Of a stretch of DNA of 32,597 nucleotides, positions 1 to 7,927 are shown piece by piece. The notes beneath the pieces were generated by a model, which saw only the letters and a program-made list of their open reading frames with translations, was not told the DNA's origin and made no database searches. The translations under genes were made by a program, and so were the position numbers. Within the stretch, counting starts at the first letter, position 1; each line of letters opens with the position of its first letter. This stretch comes from Haloparvum sedimenti (GTDB lineage: Archaea > Halobacteriota > Halobacteria > Halobacteriales > Haloferacaceae). The DNA lies in NCBI RefSeq assembly GCF_001462205.1, contig NZ_LKIR01000127.1, forward strand, positions 105,551-138,147, read 5' to 3'.

Positions 1-50
1 ACAGCACCGCAACGCGACCGCAACCGCACCGCACTCCCCCAGACGTTTTT
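1..50 (+). repeat. Tail of a third copy of the intergenic hairpin element
   Basis: The first bases read acagcaccgc, identical to the tail of element B at 27732-27741. They continue with the degenerate aaccgcaccgca motif seen in the loops and tails of elements A and B. A run of five T follows at 46-50, as T-runs follow the other two copies. The hairpin part would lie left of the window, so this is only a partial copy. The identification rests on short, low-complexity similarity. Confidence 0.45.
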
Positions 51-125
51 CAGGAATAACGAGCGACTCCCGCCGTGAGTGCAGCCGGAGGTGCTGATGG
101 AGATGAATCGGGCGAGGGCTCTCGG

Positions 126-2414
126 TTAGCGCCGGCTGGTCTCCACCGTCTCGACCGCCCGTTCAAAGTGGTCCTCGCGGATGCGCACCGCGTCGGCGTG
201 CTCGTTGGCCGCCTCGCCGTGCTCGTCGGTCACGTCCTGGATCGCCAGCAGGGCGGCCTCCCGGACGACCGCGGTCAACTCGGCGCCCGAGTAGCCCTCC
301 GTCTCGGCGGCTAACCGGTCGAGGTCCACGTTCTCGGCGAGGGGCTTCTCCCGCGTGTGAACGTCGAGGATCTTCCGGCGCGCCTCGCGGTCCGGGTTCG
401 GCACCTCGACGTGGGTCTCGAGGCGGCCGGGTCTGGTCAGCGCCGGGTCGAGTGCGTCGCGGCGATTCGTCGCCGCCAGCACGACGACGTTCGGGTTGTC
501 GGCGGCGCGGTCGAGCTCCGTCAACAGCTGCGAGACGACGCGCTCGCCAACGCCGGAGTCGCCGCCGCGGTCGCGGTCGGTCGCGACGGCGTCGATCTCG
601 TCGAAGAAGAGGATCGTCGGCGCGGCCTGTCGGGCGCGCTCGAACACCTCGCGAACTGCCTTCTCTGACTCGCCGACGTAGCGGTCCAGCAGTTCGGGTC
701 CGGCGACCTGTACGAAGTTGACGCCCGACTCGCCCGCGATGGCGCGCGCGAGGAGCGTCTTGCCGGTCCCGGGCGGTCCGTACAGCAGGATCCCCGTCGG
801 CGGCGCGGCGTTCGCGGCCTCGAACAGCGGGCCGTACGAGAGCGGCCACGTCACCGCGCGCTGGAGCTTGTGCTTGGCCTCGGCGAGCCCGCCCACGTCC
901 GAGAAGTCCGTCTCCGGCGTCTCCGCGACGTGCTCGCGCATCGCGCTCGGCTCGACCGCCGCGTGGGCCGACTCGAAGTCCGCGCGCGTCACCTCGATGC
1001 CCGCCAGGTCCGCCTGCGCGTCTTTCTGTCGAACGCGCCTGAGCGCGGTCAACGCGGCCTCCTGTGCGAGGCTCTCCAGGTCGGCGCCGACGAAGCCGTG
1101 GGTGCGGGCCGCGAGCCGGTCGAGGTCCACGTCCTCCGCCAACGGCATCCGACGCGTGTGCACGTCGAGGATCTGCCGGCGGCCGGCCTCGCCGGGGACG
1201 CCGATCTCGATCTCGCGGTCGAAGCGCCCGCCTCTCCGCAGCGCGGGGTCGAGGCTGTCGACGCGGTTGGTCGCGCCGATGACGATCACGTCCTCGCGGG
1301 CGTCCAGCCCGTCCATCAGCGAGAGCAGCTGGCCGACGACCCGGTTCTCCAGGTCGCCGGCGTCGTCGCGCTTGCCGGCGATCGAGTCGATCTCGTCGAA
1401 GAAGACGATCGCGGGCGCGCTCTCGGCCGCGCGGTCGAACACCTCGCGGAGGCGCTCCTCGCTTTCGCCCTTGTACTTGCTGGTGATCTCCGGCCCGTCG
1501 ACGGTGAAGAACGCGGCGTCGACCTCGTTGGCGACCGCGCGCGCGATGAGCGTCTTGCCGGTCCCCGGCGGCCCGTGCAGCAGGACGCCCTTCGGCGGGT
1601 CGATGCCGAGCCGGGCGAACACCTCCGGCTCCGAGAGCGGCAGTTCGATGGTCTCGCGGACGAGCTCCAGCTCCTCGTCGAGCCCGCCGATGTCCTCGTA
1701 GGTGGCGCCGACGCGCTCCTCGTCCGTGCGGTCGCCGGACCCGGCCGACCCGGCCGACCCGGTCGCGGGCTCGGACGGACCGGTCGCCGCGCCGCCGCCC
1801 CCGCCGCGACCGTCCGCCGTCCCTCCGTCCGGCGGAGATCCGGGACGGTCGGCTCCCGTCGCGGGCGGCGAGGACGCGCTCGGTTCGCCGTCGCCCGTGC
1901 CGCCGCGCTCCGCACCGACGACGCGCACGTCGGTCCTGTCGGTCACCCGAACCGTCCCCTCGGGGCTGGTGTCCGCGACGGAGAACCGGAGGCCTCCGAG
2001 TCGCTCGACGTGGACCGACTCGCCCTCGCGGAGCGGGCGGTCGCGGAGATCGCGCGCGAGCACCTCCTCGACGCGGTCGCGGCTCACGTCGACGGTCGCG
2101 AGCGCGTCGGGCGCGCGGAGGGTGACGGCGGTCGCGTCGTTCACCTCGACGGCGGTGACGCGGACGGTGTCGCCGACCTTCACGCCGGCGTTCGCGCGCG
2201 TGTCGGCGTCCACGAGGACGCCCCCCTCGTCGGCGGACGCGCCGCCGGGCCAGACCTTCGCCACGGTGGCGCGGTCGCCCTCGATGCGGACGGTGTCGCC
2301 GCTCAGGACGCCGAGGCGCTGCCGGGCCGCGTCCGGGAGGCGGGCGATCCCCCGCCCGGCGTCGCGCTTCTCGGCCGCGCGGACCGTGAGTTCGATGCCC
2401 TCTGTGTCGCTCAT
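126..2414 (-). CDS. cdc48: Cdc48/VCP-family AAA+ ATPase
   Basis: A 762-residue protein with the N-D1-D2 plan of Cdc48/p97: an N-terminal double-psi-barrel-like substrate domain (about 5-170), a Gly/Ser/Pro-rich linker (about 172-232), and two AAA domains. D1 has Walker A GPPGTGKT at 281-288 and Walker B FFDEID at 338-343. D2 has the same motifs at 546-553 and 603-608, and both keep the arginine-finger GR segment (GGRFDRE, RPGRLE). The family unfolds or extracts proteins as a hexamer, usually feeding the proteasome. Haloarchaea carry several paralogues; the unusually long low-complexity linker suggests one of the divergent copies, so orthology to a particular one is not claimed. The start is supported by a TATA-like box 27 nt upstream. 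Confidence 0.93.
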   Translation of the reverse strand: MSDTEGIELTVRAAEKRDAGRGIARLPDAARQRLGVLSGDTVRIEGDRATVAKVWPGGASADEGGVLVDADTRANAGVKVGDTVRVTAVEVNDATAVTLRAPDALATVDVSRDRVEEVLARDLRDRPLREGESVHVERLGGLRFSVADTSPEGTVRVTDRTDVRVVGAERGGTGDGEPSASSPPATGADRPGSPPDGGTADGRGGGGGAATGPSEPATGSAGSAGSGDRTDEERVGATYEDIGGLDEELELVRETIELPLSEPEVFARLGIDPPKGVLLHGPPGTGKTLIARAVANEVDAAFFTVDGPEITSKYKGESEERLREVFDRAAESAPAIVFFDEIDSIAGKRDDAGDLENRVVGQLLSLMDGLDAREDVIVIGATNRVDSLDPALRRGGRFDREIEIGVPGEAGRRQILDVHTRRMPLAEDVDLDRLAARTHGFVGADLESLAQEAALTALRRVRQKDAQADLAGIEVTRADFESAHAAVEPSAMREHVAETPETDFSDVGGLAEAKHKLQRAVTWPLSYGPLFEAANAAPPTGILLYGPPGTGKTLLARAIAGESGVNFVQVAGPELLDRYVGESEKAVREVFERARQAAPTILFFDEIDAVATDRDRGGDSGVGERVVSQLLTELDRAADNPNVVVLAATNRRDALDPALTRPGRLETHVEVPNPDREARRKILDVHTREKPLAENVDLDRLAAETEGYSGAELTAVVREAALLAIQDVTDEHGEAANEHADAVRIREDHFERAVETVETSRR

Positions 2415-2437
2415 GCCCTTCGGTTCCCTCGGACGGG

Positions 2438-2445
2438 ACTTTACG
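2438..2445 (-). promoter_or_regulatory. TATA-like box of the Cdc48 gene
   Basis: Reads cgtaaagt on the minus strand, centred about 27 nt before the ATG at 2414. This is the spacing of a leaderless haloarchaeal transcript. Confidence 0.55.
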
Positions 2446-2521
2446 CTTGCCCGGTCTCCGTGCCGGATCGGCCGCCGTGACGTGGGATAGGCTCAAGGCC
2501 ACTGAGGGCGCAGCATGATCC

Positions 2522-2656
2522 ATGGTCACAACCACCAAGAGAAATGGTTCGACGTGGTACGCCTGCGAGGGCTGCGGCATGCTGTTCGGGGAGCGACAGG
2601 ACGCCGCGGACCACGAGCAGGCCTGCGACGGCGAGGATCCCGACTACCTGCAGTAA
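2522..2656 (+). CDS. Small zinc-finger protein, DUF7128-like
   Basis: A 44-residue protein beginning MVTTTKRNGSTWYACEGCGM and ending DPDYLQ. It has one C2HC-type zinc site: C15 and C18 in CEGC, then H31 and C35 in HEQAC. The layout and the acidic tail match the widespread haloarchaeal family of one-finger micro-proteins that I know as DUF7128; the function is unknown. It sits divergently from the Cdc48 gene with a 107-nt gap. A weak TATA-like gataggc lies about 33 nt upstream. The two in-frame cysteine pairs and family resemblance make it convincing despite its size. Confidence 0.8.
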   Translation: MVTTTKRNGSTWYACEGCGMLFGERQDAADHEQACDGEDPDYLQ

Positions 2657-2682
2657 GCGCTCGCGGGCGACCGCCGGGGGCG

Positions 2683-3111
2683 TCACTCCGGAACCGATTC
2701 TTCCGGCGGCGCCGCGTCGACGACGGTCAGGTCCAGTTCTTCTCCCGCGCGGTCGTAGGCCGTCACGTCCTCCGGCCTCCACGGTGGGACGGCGACGAGT
2801 ACGACCGCAGCGAGGTCGTCCGCCTCGGTCAGCGTCGCGTCGCCGTCGGGGTGCGAGACGAACCGCGCGCCGCCCCCGTCCGCGGGCGTGCCGATCTCCA
2901 CGCCGAAGATGGAGGAGACGGTGTTTCCGGCGGCCGCGAGCCGAAAGTGCGTGAGAACGGGCGTCGAGGGGTCGAGGTCCGCGACTTCGGGCTGGGCGGC
3001 GTCGAACTCCCCCGCGGGCGTCGGCGTGAGCCGGATGCTGACGGAGCCGGGGGCGGCATCGGCGGCGTCCTCCAGCAGGACCGCGAGCAGGTCCGCGGTG
3101 ACGTGGACCAC
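2683..3111 (-). CDS. Uncharacterised haloarchaeal protein (142 aa)
   Basis: I do not recognise a named family. The reading frame is open much further upstream, but that part is Arg/Pro-rich and lies antisense within the neighbouring gene. The acidic haloarchaeal composition begins at the GTG at 3111, one base after the stop codon of the upstream gene, so I place the start there (MVHVTADLLAVLLEDAADA). The product is a compact, soluble-looking alpha/beta protein with alternating hydrophobic strands (SVSIRLTPT, PVLTHFRLAAAGNTVSS) and no membrane helix. Tight coupling to the 3113-3817 gene suggests the two work together. Confidence 0.75.
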   Translation of the reverse strand: MVHVTADLLAVLLEDAADAAPGSVSIRLTPTPAGEFDAAQPEVADLDPSTPVLTHFRLAAAGNTVSSIFGVEIGTPADGGGARFVSHPDGDATLTEADDLAAVVLVAVPPWRPEDVTAYDRAGEELDLTVVDAAPPEESVPE

Positions 3112-3112
3112 C

Positions 3113-3817
3113 TCAGACCCCCAGGAGCGACCGCACGGTCTTCGCGTACAGCCGCGGGGCGGACCGGCGGGAGCCGGAGAGGGCCTCCCGGAGCGCCTCG
3201 GCAGCGTTCTCGTGAATCCCCTCGCCGTGGCCGACGAGAATGCGATCGGGGTCAAGTCCGCCGAGGACCGTCCGCGGCGGGACGACGCGCAACATCGGGT
3301 GGACGCCCAGTCGCTCTCCCTCGACCCGGAAGAACGAGGCGGTGCCGACCGCCTCGGGAACGATCAGCGTCTCGCCGTCGAAGAAGGCCGCCTCCTGCCA
3401 CGGCGGGATCGACGAGTTGCGGACTTGGAGGGTTCGGAACCCGGTGTCCGCGAGGCGGCCGCCGAACTGCTCGACCGGCGCGTCGAGGTCCGCCTGAACG
3501 CCGGTCATCCACTCGGGGATGTGGACGGCGACATCGTGTCTCCGTGCGACCGCCGCGGCGTCTCGCTTGTGTCTGTCGAGCCCGAGCACGACGCCCGCGA
3601 CGGTTCCCAACTCCGCGAGTAGGTCGTCGACGCCCTCGCCGTCGACGGGATCGAACACCCACACGTCGGGCTCGCCCGTGTCGGACTCCTCGTTGTGTAC
3701 CGCGACGGCGTGGCTGGCGCGTTCCATCTCCTCGTCCGGATACGCGATCCAGCCGACCCCGCCCTCGTAACGGTCGATCGGTTGCACGGCCGTCGTGCCG
3801 GAGCCCTTGAAACTCAT
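3113..3817 (-). CDS. Metallo-beta-lactamase-like fold protein with degenerate metal site
   Basis: A 234-residue soluble protein. Its outline recalls short metallo-beta-lactamase-fold proteins: N-terminal strands (VGWIAYPDEE, DVWVFDPVDGEGV), a region LGLDRHKRDAAAVARRH where the HxHxDH motif would sit, FDGETLIVPEAVG where the product-site Asp loop would be, and VGHGEGI near the C-terminus, like the final His motif. The canonical HxHxDH is absent, so it may be catalytically altered or only structurally related. It is the first gene of a two-gene unit with 2683-3111. A TATA-like box 27-28 nt before the ATG supports the start. Fold assignment is inference from motif order; the function is unknown. 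Confidence 0.75.
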   Translation of the reverse strand: MSFKGSGTTAVQPIDRYEGGVGWIAYPDEEMERASHAVAVHNEESDTGEPDVWVFDPVDGEGVDDLLAELGTVAGVVLGLDRHKRDAAAVARRHDVAVHIPEWMTGVQADLDAPVEQFGGRLADTGFRTLQVRNSSIPPWQEAAFFDGETLIVPEAVGTASFFRVEGERLGVHPMLRVVPPRTVLGGLDPDRILVGHGEGIHENAAEALREALSGSRRSAPRLYAKTVRSLLGV

Positions 3818-3840
3818 TGCCGAAAGTTGGGGTCGCTCCC

Positions 3841-3848
3841 GGATAAAC
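3841..3848 (-). promoter_or_regulatory. TATA-like box of the two-gene unit 3817-2683
   Basis: Minus strand gtttatcc, centred about 27 nt before the ATG at 3817. Confidence 0.6.
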
Positions 3849-3878
3849 CCCGGCCGGTGGACGCAGCCGGCGCCCCGA

Positions 3879-4166
3879 TCAGAGCCGGTCGCTGTCGATG
3901 TCGACCGATGGCGGCGTCACGACCAGAAAGCCACGGAAGTGCATCAGCTCGCCGCCCATGTCGCGTATCTGGCGGGCGAACCCGGCCGCGAGCTCGTTGA
4001 GGTCGCCCTCGATGGAGAGCACGAGCACGTTGCCGTACTCGACGTTGCGGACCCACTCCTCGGGGTCGGTGCTGCCGTCGAGCACGCCGAGGACGACGCT
4101 GCCCGACCCTCCGGCCTCCTCCAGCTGGTCCTCCGCGTGACGCAGGTCGAGGTCCCACTCGCTCAT
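3879..4166 (-). CDS. DUF5779-like small haloarchaeal protein (95 aa)
   Basis: A 95-residue acidic protein starting MSEWDLDLRHAEDQL. A hydrophobic strand VVLGVLDG (24-31) is followed by DPEEWVRNVEYGNVLVLSIE, an NELA helix, and HFRGFLVVTPPSVDID at the C-terminus. I associate this pattern with the conserved haloarchaeal family DUF5779, whose function is not known. The frame runs open upstream, but that stretch is Arg-rich and antisense to nothing expected. The ATG at 4166 has a TATA-like box 27 nt upstream, so I use it. It is separately promoted between two other minus-strand genes. Confidence 0.8.
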   Translation of the reverse strand: MSEWDLDLRHAEDQLEEAGGSGSVVLGVLDGSTDPEEWVRNVEYGNVLVLSIEGDLNELAAGFARQIRDMGGELMHFRGFLVVTPPSVDIDSDRL

Positions 4167-4187
4167 ACCCGAGCGTCCGCGGGAGGC

Positions 4188-4197
4188 GAGAAAAGGG
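4188..4197 (-). promoter_or_regulatory. TATA-like box of the DUF5779-like gene
   Basis: Minus strand cccttttctc, centred about 27 nt before the ATG at 4166. Confidence 0.55.
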
Positions 4198-4231
4198 TTC
4201 CCCCACGCGGCGGTTCTCGGCACGGACCGGA

Positions 4232-5065
4232 CTAGAGGTCGACCCGGTCGCCGATCTCCGCGATCTCCAGCCTCCGCGGGTGCTCGAAGCTCGCGGCGTG
4301 GCTGTGGAGCGCGGTCGGGTCCGCGGTGAGCCCCTTCCACATGTCCCAGTGAGTCGGGAGCAGGCGGTCGAGTTCGAGGTCGCTGGCCGCCTCGACGATC
4401 TCGTTCTCGTCGCTGTACCACTTCGTCCTGACCGGCTCGCCGGTCTCCTTGTCGGGGACGTTCCCGACGGTGCCGAACGCGAGGATGCCCAGGTCGATGT
4501 CGTACGACTCGGCCAGTCCCGCGAACGACGGCGAGGGCTTCGTGTCCCCGCCGTGGAAGATCGTGCCGGACTCGTGTTCGATGACGTAGCCGACCGGGTG
4601 CGCGGCGTCCGCGTCCTGCGTCTCCACCACGTCGATCGAGAACTCGCCGACGCGGAGGCTGTCGCCCTCGGTCACCTCGAGGAACTGCTCGTCGCTCACG
4701 TCCCACTCGTCGGTCCAGTGTTCCTCCTGGCGCGCGACCGCGAGCGAGTCGTCGGGCGCGATCAGGTCGCAGTCGGTGTTCGCGAGGATTGGCGCCTGCG
4801 AGGGGCCGTGGACGTGGTCGGTGTGCTCGTGGGTCGCCAGCACCGCGTCCGCGGTCTCCACGTCCTCGGGGTCGAACGGGACCGGGATCATCCGGACCGT
4901 CCGCGGCGGATCGCCGAGGCCGACGTAGGGGTCGATCCAGAGGACGGTCCCCTCCGAGCCCTTGATAGCGAAGCCGTTGCAGCCGAGGTACCACAGCGCG
5001 ACGGTGTCGGGGTCGGCCTCCGCGACGGCGCGCGGCAGCCAGTCGCCCCAGTCTGAAGCGGGCAT
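4232..5065 (-). CDS. UlaG-like metallo-beta-lactamase-fold hydrolase
   Basis: A 277-residue soluble protein with a complete metallo-beta-lactamase metal site. It has HEHTDH at 79-84, His156 in AAHPVG, Asp174 in FHGGDTK and a C-terminal His239 in LLPTHWD. WYLGCNGFAIKG near the N-terminus and the short, capless domain are typical of the UlaG/L-ascorbate-6-phosphate lactonase-like group (COG2220). The real substrate in haloarchaea is not established, so I call only a metal-dependent hydrolase. Divergent from tfs across 225 nt, with its own TATA-like box 28 nt upstream. Confidence 0.88.
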   Translation of the reverse strand: MPASDWGDWLPRAVAEADPDTVALWYLGCNGFAIKGSEGTVLWIDPYVGLGDPPRTVRMIPVPFDPEDVETADAVLATHEHTDHVHGPSQAPILANTDCDLIAPDDSLAVARQEEHWTDEWDVSDEQFLEVTEGDSLRVGEFSIDVVETQDADAAHPVGYVIEHESGTIFHGGDTKPSPSFAGLAESYDIDLGILAFGTVGNVPDKETGEPVRTKWYSDENEIVEAASDLELDRLLPTHWDMWKGLTADPTALHSHAASFEHPRRLEIAEIGDRVDL

Positions 5066-5089
5066 GTCCGTATCTGGACGCGGCGGTCC

Positions 5090-5096
5090 CCTAACC
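5090..5096 (-). promoter_or_regulatory. TATA-like box of the UlaG-like hydrolase
   Basis: Minus strand ggttagg, centred about 28 nt before the ATG at 5065. Confidence 0.45.
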
Positions 5097-5110
5097 GTTG
5101 CGGAGTCGGC

Positions 5111-5206
5111 GACGAAGCGCGACCGAGAGGCGCTACGACCCCGGCTACGCGACGTGGCGATAGGGCGTTAGACCCCGGCAGCGCGACGTGACGAAGACGA
5201 CCGAGA
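5111..5206. repeat. Nested imperfect direct repeats upstream of tfs
   Basis: Two 24-nt blocks beginning gaccccggc at 5137-5160 and 5171-5194 match at 21 of 24 positions, 34 nt apart. A second pair (gacgaag...cgaccgaga) lies at 5111-5128 and 5190-5206. They fill the divergent control region between the UlaG-like hydrolase and tfs. They could be a local duplication or paired regulator sites; nothing in the sequence decides this. Confidence 0.55.
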
Positions 5207-5258
5207 CCGCCACACGGAACCGCACCGTCGAGGGCTCTCGCGGCGGTTCGGATCCCGA

Positions 5259-5268
5259 CTCTTAAGTA
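5259..5268 (+). promoter_or_regulatory. TATA-like box of tfs
   Basis: Reads ctcttaagta, centred 27 nt before the tfs ATG at 5291; implies a leaderless transcript. Confidence 0.65.
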
Positions 5269-5290
5269 CGAAACCCCGGTTAGGTCGGAC

Positions 5291-5617
5291 ATGGAATTCT
5301 GCGACGAGTGCGGATCGATGATGAAGGCCGGAGAGGGCGAAGACCACTGGGTCTGCGATTCCTGCGGCTACGAGAAGGGCCGCGACCCGGAGGCGGAGGA
5401 AGCGATGGAGACGACCCAGGGACAGGAGGCCTCGGAGATAATCGACACCAGCGACGTCGAGGACAAGGGCCTCCCGACGACGACCGCCCACTGCCCGGAG
5501 TGCGGTAACGACCGCGCCTACTGGTACATGCAGCAGATCCGATCGGCCGACGAGTCCGAGACGCGGTTCTTCGTCTGCACCGAGTGCGAGCACAAGTGGC
5601 GCGAGGACGACCACTGA
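5291..5617 (+). CDS. tfs: Transcription elongation factor TFS (TFIIS/RPB9-like)
   Basis: A 108-residue two-zinc-ribbon protein of the usual TFS length. The N-terminal ribbon uses C4, C7, C22 and C25; the C-terminal ribbon uses C68, C71, C96 and C99. The acidic dipeptide Asp87-Glu88 lies in the loop of the second ribbon (QIRSADESETRFF). In TFS and TFIIS this loop enters the RNA polymerase active centre and stimulates cleavage of backtracked RNA, so the protein should be an active cleavage factor and not only a subunit-like paralogue. Single-gene unit with a clear TATA box and a T-run 38 nt after the stop. Confidence 0.96.
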   Translation: MEFCDECGSMMKAGEGEDHWVCDSCGYEKGRDPEAEEAMETTQGQEASEIIDTSDVEDKGLPTTTAHCPECGNDRAYWYMQQIRSADESETRFFVCTECEHKWREDDH

Positions 5618-5655
5618 ATCAGGAGATCGGACGGCCCCATCCCACGTCCGCACCG

Positions 5656-5660
5656 TTTTT
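5656..5660 (+). terminator. Oligo(dT) terminator candidate of tfs
   Basis: Five T (gtttttc) 38 nt after the tfs stop codon. Archaeal RNA polymerase often terminates on such runs without a hairpin. Confidence 0.4.
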
Positions 5661-5711
5661 CTCCGGATTCCGTCTCGCGTTCTCACCGCTCCGAACTCCG
5701 TCTCCGCGCTC

Positions 5712-6596
5712 TCACCGTCGCCAGACCGGGGTTCGGCCGGACTCCGCGTCACCGGTCCCGCCGTCGCCCACAGCCCCGCGGTCGTCGTCCGCGAGCCGTT
5801 CCGAGAGCGTCTCCACCAGCTCCGCCGGCGCGCAGTCGGCGAGCGCCGCGTCGGCGACGCGCAGCCGCGAGTGTGGGTGCCCCCGGCCGCCGGGGACTTT
5901 GATCGTCTTCACGATCCCTCGGTCGACGAGCGCGTCCCGCGGTGCGATGAACTGTTCGCGGGCGACGATCCCCGCGCGCTCGGCCCACTCGCGCACGTCC
6001 GCGAACAGGTGGTCGGTGCGCGCGCCCACCGCCAGCGACAGCGTCAGGACGTTCGCGTCCGTTCCGCGATCAAGTCGATCAGCGCCCCGAAGCGCCGCGT
6101 CGAACTCCGCAGCGAACGCGGCGGAGAGGTCCTCACGGGCGCTCTCTCGGAGCGTCCTTCGGGACGGTCCGAGCCTCTCGAACGGTTCGGCGGCGTCGAC
6201 CCGCTCCAGCGCCGCCTCGCGCAGCGGCGCCGCTGGCTCGCCGTCGGACAGCAGCGTCGGCTCCGCGGTCGGGCCGGCGACCGCAAACGCCGTGCCTGCG
6301 GTCGAGAAGACGGCGGGATCGGTCGCCGCGCCGACGCGAAGGTCGAGCGCTCCCGCGTCCCGAAGCCCCTGAAGTCGGGTCGACAGGACGAACTCGTCGG
6401 CGACGCCCCCGGCGGCGGCCGGACGCAGGGCGACGCGCCAGGGAGCCTCGCCCGGCCCCCCGACTCCGTTCGCGTCCGCGTCGCCGTCGTCGGGGATCGC
6501 TCCGACGACCGCCCGGAGCAGTCGCTCGTCGATGCCCGTCGCTACGACCGCGTGCCGGCCCCGGAGCGCGGCCACGATGCCCTCGGGAACGGTCAT
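5712..6596 (-). CDS. TbsP/DUF5821-like winged-helix transcriptional regulator
   Basis: A 294-residue haloarchaeal protein. The N-terminal half (VPEGIVAALRGRHAVVATG onwards, to about 195) is an alpha/beta domain. The C-terminal part reads NVLTLSLAVGARTDHLFADV, then REWAERAGIVAREQF and DRGIVKTIKVPGGRGHPHSRL, which looks like a winged helix-turn-helix with a Gly/Pro-rich wing. This arrangement matches the family I know as DUF5821, which includes TbsP, a Haloferax regulator acting with TrmB on gluconeogenic genes. Orthology to TbsP itself is not shown. A GTG at 6611 would add five residues, but the TATA-like box at 6621-6629 places a leaderless start at the ATG at 6596. Confidence 0.75.
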   Translation of the reverse strand: MTVPEGIVAALRGRHAVVATGIDERLLRAVVGAIPDDGDADANGVGGPGEAPWRVALRPAAAGGVADEFVLSTRLQGLRDAGALDLRVGAATDPAVFSTAGTAFAVAGPTAEPTLLSDGEPAAPLREAALERVDAAEPFERLGPSRRTLRESAREDLSAAFAAEFDAALRGADRLDRGTDANVLTLSLAVGARTDHLFADVREWAERAGIVAREQFIAPRDALVDRGIVKTIKVPGGRGHPHSRLRVADAALADCAPAELVETLSERLADDDRGAVGDGGTGDAESGRTPVWRR

Positions 6597-6619
6597 GGGC
6601 GTTCCTGTCACGGAGCGAA

Positions 6620-6628
6620 GATAATCTT
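6620..6628 (-). promoter_or_regulatory. TATA-like box of the TbsP-like gene
   Basis: Minus strand aagattatc, centred about 28 nt before the ATG at 6596. It decides between that ATG and the GTG at 6611. Confidence 0.55.
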
Positions 6629-6685
6629 TCCCCCCACCGCGGCACCGACGGAGCGCAGCCGAGCCGTTCCGGACCGCCCGGCGGG

Positions 6686-7426
6686 TCAGGGACGGCGGGC
6701 GAAAAGCAGGTAGCCCGTGTGCCCCACGCCGGCCGTCGAGGGACGGGAGCCGCGGTCGGAGAAGTCCATCTCGCGCTGGATCGTCTCCAGCGTCTCGACG
6801 CCCTCGAGGTCCGCCTCCCGGGCCGCGAGGGCAGCGTCGCGCGTCCCCTCGACGAACGGCGAGTAGACGGCGAGAAAGCCGCCGGGGACGAGTAGGTCGG
6901 CCGCGCGCTCCACGACCGCGGGCGCGTCCGCGGTGTCGAGCGTCAGGAGGTCGAACCCCTCGCCCTCGGCCAGCGCGTCGACCTCCTCCGCGAGGTCGCC
7001 GGTCCGCACGTCGACGCGGTCCTCGACGCCGGCGATCCGCATGTTCTCGCGGGCAACGTCCGCGAAGTCGGGGTCCTTCTCGTAGGTAGTCACGTCGGCG
7101 CCGATGCGCCCGAGGTGCGCCGAGAGGATGCCGGTGCCGGTGCCGGCGTCGAGCACGCGGTCGCCCGCCGAGGCGCCGGTGTGCCCGATCAGTAGGCCGA
7201 TGTCGCGCGGCATCATCGGCGCCCCGGTGCGTTCGAGGTGGTCGAACAGATCGGGGCCGCGAAGCTCGCGGACCTCGAACGTCTCGCCCAGGTGCGTCTC
7301 GACGGTGTCGCCCGCCTCCACGTCCTCGGGGACCTCGAGCACGCCGAGGTCGGTGCCGAACTCCTCGCCCGGCTCCAGCAGGTACTCCCGGTCCGCGTGG
7401 ACCAGCAGATAGGCGGCGTCGGTCAC
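6686..7426 (-). CDS. trmI: tRNA (adenine-N1)-methyltransferase, TrmI type
   Basis: A 246-residue SAM-dependent methyltransferase of the archaeal/bacterial TrmI (COG2519) family, which makes m1A at position 57/58 in the tRNA T-loop as a tetramer. Before the Rossmann domain is a small beta-domain ([15 protein letters not shown]) and the family block [17 protein letters not shown]. Motif I is DAGTGTGIL at 93-101, the acidic motif II is YEKDPDF, and the LDTADAP segment follows. The frame continues upstream, but the GTG at 7426 overlaps the stop of the NAC gene (GTGA) and starts the expected N-terminus ([15 protein letters not shown]), so I place the start there. It is the second gene of an operon with NAC. 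Confidence 0.92.
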   Translation of the reverse strand: MTDAAYLLVHADREYLLEPGEEFGTDLGVLEVPEDVEAGDTVETHLGETFEVRELRGPDLFDHLERTGAPMMPRDIGLLIGHTGASAGDRVLDAGTGTGILSAHLGRIGADVTTYEKDPDFADVARENMRIAGVEDRVDVRTGDLAEEVDALAEGEGFDLLTLDTADAPAVVERAADLLVPGGFLAVYSPFVEGTRDAALAAREADLEGVETLETIQREMDFSDRGSRPSTAGVGHTGYLLFARRP

Positions 7427-7830
7427 TCCAGTCGCGCGATGGCTGCCGCGAGGTCGCCCTCTTCGGCCTCCAGCGCCTCGATGGCGTCCTCCTCGGAGAC
7501 GCCCGCTCGCTCCGCGACGATGTGGACGTCGTCGTCGGGGATCTCCAGGCCGCTCTCCTCGTCGTCCGTCCCGTCGCCGCCCTCGATGGCGGACTGGCCG
7601 CCGCTCCCGGAGCCGCCGGTGCCGGCCTCGACGCTCTCGGGTTCGCCGACGATCTGGTAGGTCATCTGCCCCTGCGCGTCCATGCGCGTCACCTGCGGGG
7701 CGTCGAAGACGAGGTCCTCCTCGTCCGTGCGGACGACGACCTCCTCGGCATCGATCTCGGTCACGTCGATGCCCATCTGCTTCATCATCTGCTTCATCTT
7801 GCGCGGGTTCATCCCGCCGCCTCCGAACAT
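7423..7830 (-). CDS. nac: Archaeal nascent polypeptide-associated complex protein (NAC)
   Basis: A 135-residue homologue of alpha-NAC, the ribosome-associated homodimeric chaperone that contacts emerging chains. It starts with the characteristic [20 protein letters not shown] and continues into the NAC beta-barrel ([29 protein letters not shown]). After an acidic Gly/Ser linker it ends in a UBA-like helix bundle ([20 protein letters not shown]). The open frame extends 32 residues upstream, but these are Arg/Pro-rich. The ATG at 7830 has a TATA-like box 27 nt upstream. Its stop overlaps the trmI start by four bases. Confidence 0.96.
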   Translation of the reverse strand: MFGGGGMNPRKMKQMMKQMGIDVTEIDAEEVVVRTDEEDLVFDAPQVTRMDAQGQMTYQIVGEPESVEAGTGGSGSGGQSAIEGGDGTDDEESGLEIPDDDVHIVAERAGVSEEDAIEALEAEEGDLAAAIARLE

Positions 7831-7852
7831 ACGCGTCCGTTCGTCCGCACGG

Positions 7853-7862
7853 TACAAAAAGG
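7853..7862 (-). promoter_or_regulatory. TATA-like box of the nac-trmI operon
   Basis: Minus strand cctttttgta, centred 27 nt before the ATG at 7830. Confidence 0.6.
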
Positions 7863-7927
7863 GTGACGAAGGGCGCTGCCGAGGGGGCAGCGCCCCGTGC
7901 CGGCCGCGGTCGGAGAACCGCGACAAC

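Noticed and set aside
870-2480. Long plus-strand open frame antisense to the Cdc48 gene
   Set aside because: In GC-rich DNA the opposite strand of a real gene stays open; the product has no domain, while the minus strand has two complete AAA domains.
5215-5230. ggaaccgcaccgtcg upstream of tfs as a further copy of the hairpin element
   Set aside because: It resembles the hairpin I loop, but the flanking conserved blocks and hairpin II are absent, so chance similarity is more likely.
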